Assembly (NCBI RefSeq): GCF_000377505.1
Contig: NZ_KB898188.1
Coordinates: 124,001 to 188,000 of the forward strand
Reading direction: 5' to 3'
Source of the DNA: Paenibacillus massiliensis 2301065 = DSM 16942
Lineage (GTDB): Bacteria; Bacillota; Bacilli; Paenibacillales; Paenibacillaceae
DNA: 64,000 bases
Shown here: in pieces, positions 57,237-64,000 of the stretch
Numbering within the stretch: the stretch's first letter is position 1
How the letters are laid out: each line of letters starts with the position of its first letter
Notes under the pieces: generated by a model
Seen by the model: the letters and a program-made list of their open reading frames with translations, nothing else
Database searches by the model: none
Told to the model about the DNA's origin: nothing
Position numbers and translations under genes: made by a program

Positions 57237-59177
57237 TTATCTTAGGAAAAAAATATCACTTAGCTGCTCGAATGTCTCTGCCCTGACCAGCTGCTCGACC
57301 AGTTCAGCACTTTCCGTGACATGAATCAGGGTATCGTACATGGATGTCAGCTCCTCCTGACTCGCCTTTCCAATACAGAGAAGACATACGAGCTGAACTA
57401 GCTTGTCCCCCCATTGCACAGGCTTTTGTAAGGTACATATGACCCCAAACGTCTCCTTCGTCTGTGGAACAAGCGGATGCGGCATGGCTGTCCTATTGCC
57501 ATAAGCGGTAGATGCGATCGCTTCCCTCTGTTTGACGGATTCCCGAAAGTCAGCAGTCACCAATTCTCTTGATTCCAGCTCCTTACACAGGAAATCCAGA
57601 ACATCCTCTTTATTCTCCAGATCAAGCTGGAGAAACGTCAGTTCCTCACGCAGAAATCGGAGTGGTACATGGTCAAGATCCAGCATTAGCTTTTCAATCT
57701 GCTGCAGATCTGTGCTTTGAAGCAATGTTTGTACGATTACTACGGGAACAGGCAATTCTGCGGGCAGTGGAACGGTACTGATAATAACATCGATATTGTC
57801 CAGTGGGGCCTGATCCAGATTATAAAAACCGAAGGTACCCATGACCTCAAGCTTGGAGCCAAAGTGTCTATTGATCTTCTGATATAACAGTCGCGCACTG
57901 CCGAGTCCAGTACTACACACGATAATGCACTTTTTGACAACAGACCGATCCTTTCGCCTCTCCAATGCCGCTCCAATATGAAGCGAAATATAACCTATCT
58001 CATGCTCGGAGATGTCTAGGCCTGACTGCTCTTGAAGCACGGCAGCCCCGATAATACCGGCCTGGAAGGCTAGGGGATACGCTAATTTGATGGAATTTAG
58101 CATCGGGTTGGTCAAGCTCATGCCGAAACGGATGCGGCTAAGAGCATGCTTCAGATGCAGGCTAAGCCCCCACGCCAATTCTGAATCATGACTGATTCCG
58201 AGCTTCAGGCTTGCTTCTATTTCTTCAATCATTGACTTAGCATACGTCTGATATTCCTGATCAATCTCTGTCATCGCCACTTGTTGAGTGTCCCCCATTT
58301 CTACAAGCAGCTCTGTTCCCATTAAATGCATAGTTAGGTAGACGAGCTCTTCTTCAGAAAATGACTTATTGAATGACATAATAGTCGAGGACTCCAATGC
58401 TGCTGCGATATCTAATGCTGCCATAGACTCTCTAGAAGTCGCAGATGGCATCCATGCTGCTGGCAAGGACAATATCTGGTGCCCCTCTCGAATTCGTCGT
58501 ATCGCAAGCAGAATATGAATCGTAAGCTGATCGAGACCTCGATCCGAAAAAAACAGACCATGCTTTCTCATACTATGAATGACAATCTCACGTACCCTGC
58601 TTAACTCGCCTCTACCAAAAAGACGGGTATACCGATGATCACCTGCTTCATTCAGATCGACCTCGTCAACTTGATTCCCAAAAAATTCGGACATGCACAA
58701 ACGGAGCTGATATTCTTCTCCACTGATCTTCAAGCCATAGCTTGGCCTTGTTATGATATGCAGCCCATAAGCATCCAATCGCTGCTTCACGATTTTCAAG
58801 TCGTTCTGGACGGTAGATTTACTTACATACATCTGATCCGCCAAATCCTCTAGCTTGACATAGCCCTCCGTCAGCAGCAGCGTTCTAATGACGAAGCTGA
58901 TCCGGTCCGCAGGGTCGATTACGCCAAATGATGCCCAGGACACCTGTCTCTTCAGCCAGTCCTCAAAAGCAGGCCTATCGCTAATCATCAGCTCATAGCC
59001 CATTCCTCTCATAGCCTGGATCTCCGCACCGTGGCTGGAAATCAGCTGATGCAGCAGCTTGATGTCGCTCCGCACCGTTCTAGAGGTCACCCCAAGCTCA
59101 GCAGCCAGTTGCTCCCCGGTCACCGGAGTGCCCGCATGGAGCAGGGACTGCAGGAGATGTGCAATTCTGGGATACAT
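57237..59177 (-). CDS. PRD-containing transcriptional regulator with PTS IIB- and IIA-like domains
   Basis: 646 residues. Domain order as in LicR/MtlR/ManR regulators: an N-terminal HTH_11 (VTGEQLAAELGVTSRTVRSDIKLL), an Mga-type second HTH (VKLEDLADQMYVSKSTVQNDLKIV), two PRD modules with conserved His (about 190-400), a GatB-like IIB (CIIVCSTGLGSARLLYQK) and a fructose/mannitol-type IIA with AMPHPL. Phosphorylation by HPr and IIB sets DNA-binding activity. It is encoded directly upstream of IIA and IIB and probably activates the two sugar operons (inference). Confidence 0.9.
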   Translation of the reverse strand: MYPRIAHLLQSLLHAGTPVTGEQLAAELGVTSRTVRSDIKLLHQLISSHGAEIQAMRGMGYELMISDRPAFEDWLKRQVSWASFGVIDPADRISFVIRTLLLTEGYVKLEDLADQMYVSKSTVQNDLKIVKQRLDAYGLHIITRPSYGLKISGEEYQLRLCMSEFFGNQVDEVDLNEAGDHRYTRLFGRGELSRVREIVIHSMRKHGLFFSDRGLDQLTIHILLAIRRIREGHQILSLPAAWMPSATSRESMAALDIAAALESSTIMSFNKSFSEEELVYLTMHLMGTELLVEMGDTQQVAMTEIDQEYQTYAKSMIEEIEASLKLGISHDSELAWGLSLHLKHALSRIRFGMSLTNPMLNSIKLAYPLAFQAGIIGAAVLQEQSGLDISEHEIGYISLHIGAALERRKDRSVVKKCIIVCSTGLGSARLLYQKINRHFGSKLEVMGTFGFYNLDQAPLDNIDVIISTVPLPAELPVPVVIVQTLLQSTDLQQIEKLMLDLDHVPLRFLREELTFLQLDLENKEDVLDFLCKELESRELVTADFRESVKQREAIASTAYGNRTAMPHPLVPQTKETFGVICTLQKPVQWGDKLVQLVCLLCIGKASQEELTSMYDTLIHVTESAELVEQLVRAETFEQLSDIFFLR

Positions 59178-59215
59178 GCGGTCTCCTCCTTTGCTAAGCC
59201 TTCAGCCACTCTAAC

Positions 59216-60337
59216 CTATGGCAAGAGACTACGTATTGAATCATTATCCATGAAGCTTGTATCCACAATGACTTCCTTGTATGTAGTCTTTCCGGAGGCC
59301 ACCATTTGGAGCAGCAATTCTACAGCATGCAAGCCGATCTCCGACTGATTCTGGATAACTCTGGAGACCGAAGGAGACAGAAAGCTTTGTAGCGGACCAT
59401 CGAAGCTCAGCAGACTGTAATCCTCTGGGATGCGCTTGCCGATCTGATGGAGTGCATACCACAGAATCTGTCCACTGAGATAATCCAGCGCGAAGAAGCA
59501 AGTGATCTCCGGCTTTTCCTTCAGTTTGTGGTAGATCTTCTGAAAATCATTTTCCAGCACCTTCGTATCCGTTAGATTCCAATAAGACGTCTCCAGATCA
59601 AGTAACCATAAGCTATTATCCAGCAGGACCTGATTATCCATGTACGCTTCCTTAATTCCGTCGATGCGGTCATTGATGGAAGAATTATTTAAATTTTCAT
59701 GGGAGATGACACTGATTTTGCTGTGGCCAGAGTTCAGAAGCTTACTCGTTAGCTGGCTGGCGATCTCATGATTATTGCTCCCCACATAAGGAACAGACAA
59801 GCCCGATAGCTTGCGATCCATTAATACGATCGGGAAATTACTAAGGGTTACCTTGAGTAGAGCTATATTATGGAATTCTGCCTGAACGGGTAGGATCAGG
59901 ATACCTTGAACACCCAGCGTAATCAGTTCATTCAGATATTGTGTCTCCAGCTCCTGCGATTCATTGGAAATTTTGAGAATAGTATGATAGCCTCTTCGGT
60001 TCAATTCGTTCACTGTAGTACGGAGTAGCTCTGTACCGTAGCTGTCTGAGAAGCCGGCCAGTATCAGACCGATCAGCCTGGCATGTCTCTGCTCACTTTC
60101 GTTCGCCTGCTCTACTGCCTGCTCGCTGACAAAGCTCCCTTTGCCCGACACGCGATGAATCCACCCTTCCTCTGCCAGAAGATTCATAGCATTTTTGGCT
60201 GTGAGTCGACTGACATCGTACATGTCCATTAATTCTTTCTCGGTAGGCACCTGATCGCCCGAAGCATACTTTCCACGCTGAATATCTTCCTTAATCTGCT
60301 GGTAAATTGTTTGATATAGCGGTTTCTTCTTCATCAT
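59216..60337 (-). CDS. GntR-type regulator with LacI-like sugar-binding domain (AraR type)
   Basis: 373 residues. An N-terminal winged helix of the GntR type (YQQIKEDIQRGKYASGDQVPTEKELMDMYDVSRLTAKNAMNLLAEEGWIHRV), then a periplasmic-binding-like effector domain (LIGLILAGFSDSYG..., FPIVLMDRKLSG, YSLLSFDGPLQSFLSPSVSRVIQNQSEIGLHAVELL). This fusion is that of AraR. It probably represses the divergent mannosidase operon and responds to a sugar or sugar phosphate (inference). Start ATG 60337, 155 bases from the GH125 start. Confidence 0.88.
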   Translation of the reverse strand: MMKKKPLYQTIYQQIKEDIQRGKYASGDQVPTEKELMDMYDVSRLTAKNAMNLLAEEGWIHRVSGKGSFVSEQAVEQANESEQRHARLIGLILAGFSDSYGTELLRTTVNELNRRGYHTILKISNESQELETQYLNELITLGVQGILILPVQAEFHNIALLKVTLSNFPIVLMDRKLSGLSVPYVGSNNHEIASQLTSKLLNSGHSKISVISHENLNNSSINDRIDGIKEAYMDNQVLLDNSLWLLDLETSYWNLTDTKVLENDFQKIYHKLKEKPEITCFFALDYLSGQILWYALHQIGKRIPEDYSLLSFDGPLQSFLSPSVSRVIQNQSEIGLHAVELLLQMVASGKTTYKEVIVDTSFMDNDSIRSLLP

Positions 60338-60358
60338 GGAATCGTCCCTTTTCCAAAA

Positions 60359-60375
60359 GATATATATATTATATC
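60359..60375. promoter_or_regulatory. Inverted repeat in the divergent control region, candidate operator
   Basis: GATATA-N5-TATATC is a perfect dyad 22 bases upstream of the GntR-type gene. Because the sequence is very AT-rich, chance is possible. It could be the autoregulatory site. Confidence 0.35.
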
Positions 60376-60389
60376 ATTTTATAATTTGA

Positions 60390-60419
60390 TTGACAAAAAG
60401 ACTTACATAATCATAATAT
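60390..60419 (+). promoter_or_regulatory. Promoter of the GH125-PTS operon
   Basis: A consensus TTGACA (60390-60395) followed, with an 18-base spacer, by TAATAT (60414-60419), or by CATAAT with 16. Transcription would begin about 60 bases before the GH125 gene. Confidence 0.5.
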
Positions 60420-60492
60420 AAAGGACATAAAAGTATTATAAAAAGATATAAATGTTGAAAAGGAGTGGGGAACTATTATTAAAGAACAAGCA

Positions 60493-61764
60493 ATGCTCGG
60501 CATTACTGAGATGCTAGAGGCCGTGGATACCAAGACTCGCAGCATGGATAAAGAAGCTTGGGGTAGGCAATTTCGCAATTGCTTCTCAGACACCTTATTG
60601 AGAACGCTTCATATTCAGGAGGACGGCTCGGTATACCTGGTTACTGGGGACATTCCCGCCATGTGGCTCAGGGATTCCACAGCCCAAATTGAACCTTATC
60701 TGGTATTGGCCAAGACAAATGTGGTGTTCCAGCTCCTGATCGCCAAGCTCGTACAAAAACAATGCGAGTATATTCTGATTGATCCGTACGCCAATGCCTT
60801 CAATGAGCAGCCCAACAGCCACGGACATCAGACAGATCAGACGATCATGTCGCCATGGGTATGGGAGCGCAAATACGAGATTGACTCGTTGTGCTATCCC
60901 GTAAGACTTGCTTATCTGCTGTATGAGAAGACAGGCTATACCGATCATTTCAACGACACTTTCCTGCAAGCGGTCAGAGAAATGGTAAACGTATTTACAA
61001 CAGAGCAGCATCACGAGACCTCAGACTATTCATTTGAACGATTCGGAGCACGCCCAGAGGACACACTGGTTAACGACGGCAAAGGATCTCCGCTAGCCTA
61101 TACCGGCATGACCTGGTCAGGCTTCCGTCCAAGCGATGATGCGTGCCAATACGGATACTTGGTCCCGGCCAATATGTTTGCCGTTGTGATTCTTACCTAC
61201 CTGACAGAGATCATCCCCAGATTCTATACGGAGGACGCGCTTGTGGCGGATATCATCCGCCTGCGGGATGAGATTCAGGCAGGTATCGAGAAATTCGGAA
61301 TTGTTGAAGATAAGCATACTGGCAAAAAGATCTTCGCCTATGAGGTGGACGGACTGGGTAATTACACCCTGATGGATGACGCCAATGTACCTAGCCTGCT
61401 ATCAGCTCCTTATCTTGGATATTGTGATGCGGATGATGATGTGTATTTGAACACTCGTGAGCTTTTGCTCAGTGACCGCAATCCTTATTATTATTCTGGC
61501 ACCGTAGCTTCAGGCATTGGTAGTTCACACACGCCAGAGCCGTATATCTGGCCGATCGCCCTGTCCATTCAGGGATTAACCACGAATAACAGGCAAGAGA
61601 AGGAGCGTCTGCTCGACGTCGTGGTCGGAACGACGGCCGGCACAATGCAGTGCCATGAAAGCTTTGACGTCAACGATGAACACCAATACACCCGTGAGTG
61701 GTTCTCATGGTCCAATATGATGTATTGCCAATTACTGCTGAATTATCTAGAGCTGGATGAGTAA
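60493..61764 (+). CDS. Glycoside hydrolase family 125 (exo-alpha-1,6-mannosidase)
   Basis: 423 residues with the (alpha/alpha)6 barrel signatures of GH125: GDIPAMWLRDSTAQIEPYL, FNEQPNSHGHQTDQT, WERKYEIDSLCYPVRLAYLL, GMTWSGFRPSDDACQYGYLVPANMF, the DDANVPSLLSAPYLGYCD loop and WFSWSNMMYCQLLLNYL. Characterised members are inverting exo-alpha-1,6-mannosidases. No signal peptide is present, so it acts in the cytosol on imported sugar. The AAGGAG at 60459-60464 is far from ATG 60493; an in-frame ATT at 60478 is better spaced and could be a rare start adding five residues. Confidence 0.88.
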   Translation: MLGITEMLEAVDTKTRSMDKEAWGRQFRNCFSDTLLRTLHIQEDGSVYLVTGDIPAMWLRDSTAQIEPYLVLAKTNVVFQLLIAKLVQKQCEYILIDPYANAFNEQPNSHGHQTDQTIMSPWVWERKYEIDSLCYPVRLAYLLYEKTGYTDHFNDTFLQAVREMVNVFTTEQHHETSDYSFERFGARPEDTLVNDGKGSPLAYTGMTWSGFRPSDDACQYGYLVPANMFAVVILTYLTEIIPRFYTEDALVADIIRLRDEIQAGIEKFGIVEDKHTGKKIFAYEVDGLGNYTLMDDANVPSLLSAPYLGYCDADDDVYLNTRELLLSDRNPYYYSGTVASGIGSSHTPEPYIWPIALSIQGLTTNNRQEKERLLDVVVGTTAGTMQCHESFDVNDEHQYTREWFSWSNMMYCQLLLNYLELDE

Positions 61765-61785
61765 CTCACCTGAGGGGGACATACA

Positions 61786-63066
61786 ATGAGCAGAGTTCAA
61801 ACATTTATGGAAGACAAGGTTGCTCCTTTTGCCGGAAGAATCGGTCAAATCAAACAGCTGGTAGCCATCCGCGACGGAATCTCCTACATCATGCCACTGA
61901 TCATCATAGGCTCAATTGCCCTGATTCTGAACAGCCTTCCGATTGAGGCAGCCTGGTATGTGAATCTTATGAACGAAGGCGGCTGGGGCGCGCGTCTTGG
62001 GATGATCGTTGACGGTACGTTCGGCCTCATTGGCTTATTGGCTTCATTCACCATCGCCTATTCCTTGGCAAATCAATATTCACTGGACGGCATGTCGGTC
62101 GGAATCCTGTCACTGTCCTCGTATCTGCTCAGTACCCCTAACATCTTGTCTGCCGACAATGCTGTGGGAATTCCTCTGGGCCTTATGGGCAGTAAGGGAC
62201 TGTTCGTCTCGATTGTAATTGGTATCGTTGCGACCGAGATCTTTCGGTTCGTCATCAACAAGAACCTTGTGATTAAGCTGCCTGACGGTGTGCCACCTGC
62301 AGTGGGCAGATCCTTCACCGCGCTGATCCCGGGCTTCTTCATTATCGTCTTCTTCGCCGCGATTAGCTGGGTCCTGGCCGCAACCGGGATCGGAAGCCTG
62401 CATGATCTCGTTCAGACCGTTCTTGGCAAACCGCTCGGACTGCTGGGTGGTACTATCTTCGGAGCTATTATTTATGACCTGTTGATCAGTCTGTTCTGGC
62501 TGACAGGGATTCATGGCGGCAACATCATGGGTGGCATTATGAATCCGATCTGGATGCAAAAAATGGACGAGAACCGACTCGCCTTCCAAGCTGGCGAGGA
62601 ATTGCCCAACATCTTCACGCAGCCGTTCTTCGATATCTTCGTGCATATGGGCGGAGCAGGTACCGTATTCGCCCTAGCCATCTGTCTGTTCTTGTTCAGT
62701 AAGAGCCAGCAGAACAAGTCCATGGGGCGTCTGAGCTTCATGCCTGCTGCCTTTAATATCAGCGAGCCGCTCATGTTCGGCGTTCCAATCGTGCTGAATC
62801 CAATCATGTTCATTCCGTTTATTTTGGCTCCGATTGCTATGGTAATTCTGACCTACTTTGCCATGGTAACAGGTCTCGTACCGAAGACGAACGGCGTATC
62901 TGTTCCTTGGACCATGCCGCCACTCATTAGCGGTTATTTGGCAACAAGCAGCATCCGAGGCTCCATTCTGCAGCTTGTCAACCTTGCCGTATCTGTTCTT
63001 ATTTACTATCCTTTCTTCAGAACCATGGACAAGCAATTCATTCGTGAAGAAAGCAAAGAGGAGTGA
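61786..63066 (+). CDS. PTS enzyme IIC, cellobiose family
   Basis: 426 residues with about ten membrane segments. CelB-type IIC features: VAIRDGISYIMPLIIIGSIALILNSLP at the N-terminus, LFWLTGIHGGNIMGGIMNPIW in the middle and FNISEPLMFGVPIVLNPIMFIPFI towards the end. It recognises and translocates the sugar while IIB phosphorylates it. Start ATG 61786 after GAGGGGG; 21 bases after the mannosidase gene. Its IIA and IIB lie on the opposite strand at 56505-57148. Confidence 0.92.
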   Translation: MSRVQTFMEDKVAPFAGRIGQIKQLVAIRDGISYIMPLIIIGSIALILNSLPIEAAWYVNLMNEGGWGARLGMIVDGTFGLIGLLASFTIAYSLANQYSLDGMSVGILSLSSYLLSTPNILSADNAVGIPLGLMGSKGLFVSIVIGIVATEIFRFVINKNLVIKLPDGVPPAVGRSFTALIPGFFIIVFFAAISWVLAATGIGSLHDLVQTVLGKPLGLLGGTIFGAIIYDLLISLFWLTGIHGGNIMGGIMNPIWMQKMDENRLAFQAGEELPNIFTQPFFDIFVHMGGAGTVFALAICLFLFSKSQQNKSMGRLSFMPAAFNISEPLMFGVPIVLNPIMFIPFILAPIAMVILTYFAMVTGLVPKTNGVSVPWTMPPLISGYLATSSIRGSILQLVNLAVSVLIYYPFFRTMDKQFIREESKEE

Positions 63067-63071
63067 CAACG

Positions 63072-63998
63072 ATGACCAAACGTTTACTGAACTGTGACGC
63101 CAGCGACCTGCTCGCCATGAGCAGAGATGAATTAAAACTCTCGATCTATGCCAGTGAAGGAAGAACGGTACTCGCCGAGACAGCTGTAGTGAAGGAACCG
63201 ATCATTGATGGCATTACGAATGGGGAAATTGCCAAGTTCGCAGGGGCAGACCTGATACTGCTCAATGCCTTTGATGTAGAATATCCTCAAATTTCAGGCA
63301 TTGACACAAGCGACCCTCAGCCAGTACGGACTTTGAGAAGACTGACGGGGCGTCCTGTAGGTGCTAATCTGGAGCCTGTAGATGATACACGAGAGACCAT
63401 GGATGAGAAGGAGCAGCTTAGCGCAGGACGCAAAGCGACTTCCGCCACCTTTACCAAAGCGAACGAGCTTGGTCTCGACTTCATTTGTCTCACTGGCAAT
63501 CCCGGCACAGGAGTCACGAATGAAGCCATCTATCATTCCATCAGTCAGGCACGGAAGTATTTCCAAGGTCTGATTATTGCAGGCAAAATGCACAGCTCAG
63601 GTATAGATGAGCCGATCATCGACGCAGAGACCGTGCAGTCATTCATTCAAGCCGGTGCCGATATCATTCTGTTCCCTGCCGTGTACACGGTGCCCAAGTT
63701 CAGGGAAGAAGATTTGATGAGTATGGTTGAGATTGTCCATGCTCACAATCGTTCCGTGACCGATCCAGCTAATAAGGTGCTGACACTGTCGGCCATCGGA
63801 ACCAGTCAGGAAAGCTCCAGCAAAGAAGTCGTTCAGAAGATCGCTCTCGCATGCAAAGCCTGTGGGGTAGATATTCAGCATATCGGTGACGCTGGCTTCT
63901 CCGGTCTCGCCTTGTATCAGAACATTGATGCACTTGGCAATGCCATTCGTGGTGAACGGCATCAGCTCCGTATGCGGGCCAAGTCGATTATCCGTTAG
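63072..63998 (+). CDS. TIM-barrel-like protein of PTS operons (DUF7916 / PEP-mutase-like)
   Basis: 308 residues. Predicted beta/alpha barrel: SDLLAMSRDELKLSIYASEGRTVLAE, FAGADLILLNAFDVE, GANLEPV, LDFICLTGNPGTGVTN, LIIAGKMHSSG, AGADIILFPAVYTVP and LTLSAIGTSQESSS. This type is regularly encoded next to lactose/cellobiose PTS genes in Firmicutes and has been annotated as a haloacid-dehalogenase or PEP-mutase-like protein without proof. Its role in sugar handling is unknown. Start ATG 63072, after GAGGAG; the frame opens at GTG 63063. It ends two bases before the window edge, so later operon genes may follow. Confidence 0.65.
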   Translation: MTKRLLNCDASDLLAMSRDELKLSIYASEGRTVLAETAVVKEPIIDGITNGEIAKFAGADLILLNAFDVEYPQISGIDTSDPQPVRTLRRLTGRPVGANLEPVDDTRETMDEKEQLSAGRKATSATFTKANELGLDFICLTGNPGTGVTNEAIYHSISQARKYFQGLIIAGKMHSSGIDEPIIDAETVQSFIQAGADIILFPAVYTVPKFREEDLMSMVEIVHAHNRSVTDPANKVLTLSAIGTSQESSSKEVVQKIALACKACGVDIQHIGDAGFSGLALYQNIDALGNAIRGERHQLRMRAKSIIR

Positions 63999-64000
63999 AG

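Overview
The window looks like chromosomal DNA of a spore-forming, Paenibacillus-like member of the Bacillales. The evidence is an uninterrupted sigK, a CymR-type Rrf2 repressor, GlnRS, PatA, FabF and MnmA homologues, strong AGGAGG-type ribosome binding sites, many PTS and AraC/PRD-type sugar regulators, and a base composition near 50% GC with AT-rich islands. These assignments come from reading the translated sequence; no database search was run.

Layout. 1-1185 is a prophage scar: the start of an M23 lysin, a holin that has lost its N-terminus, and a truncated, frameshifted tyrosine integrase. 1280-7194 is ordinary chromosome: cymR, an MmyB-type regulator divergent from fabF, an old-yellow-enzyme oxidoreductase, and mnmA. 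A complete IS3-family element (about 7309-8572) then borders an AT-rich island (8661-20838). This island is an unassigned, probably biosynthetic locus. A nine-gene leftward operon, driven by a perfect consensus promoter at 19334-19362, encodes an ABC exporter (ATPase plus two permeases), a VOC protein, an AsnB-like amidotransferase, three radical SAM proteins (one interrupted by an in-frame TAG) and a compact PEP-synthase-like dikinase. Facing it are a nucleotidyltransferase-like gene and a free-standing acyl carrier protein. A T-box-controlled GlnRS with altered HIGH and KMSKS motifs follows at once and may be functionally linked, for example as a resistance or supply gene. No NRPS, PKS or recognisable precursor peptide is present.

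23235-26296 holds sigK and a decaying MacB/FtsX-type transporter pair. 26678-32734 is a formate module: FNT channel, FdhD, a DUF2294 protein, the FdhA-type formate dehydrogenase and a DUF1641 partner. A terminator-like hairpin sits in the fdhA leader. moaA at 50837-51838 can serve the same molybdenum cofactor need.

32878-54310 is mixed housekeeping and accessory content: metallophosphoesterase, chemotaxis receptor, bacterial PARG-like protein, NTF2-like protein, WG-repeat protein, a KdgT permease with a TctC-like binding protein and an AraC/Cache regulator, an HD-GYP phosphodiesterase, YdcF, RhaD, an Mrr-like nuclease and AspA. After patA, the window ends with a divergent sugar locus (56505-63998): PTS IIB and IIA, a PRD regulator and a GntR-type regulator leftward; a GH125 alpha-mannosidase, PTS IIC and a TIM-barrel-like protein rightward. 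This suggests uptake and hydrolysis of an alpha-1,6-linked mannoside.
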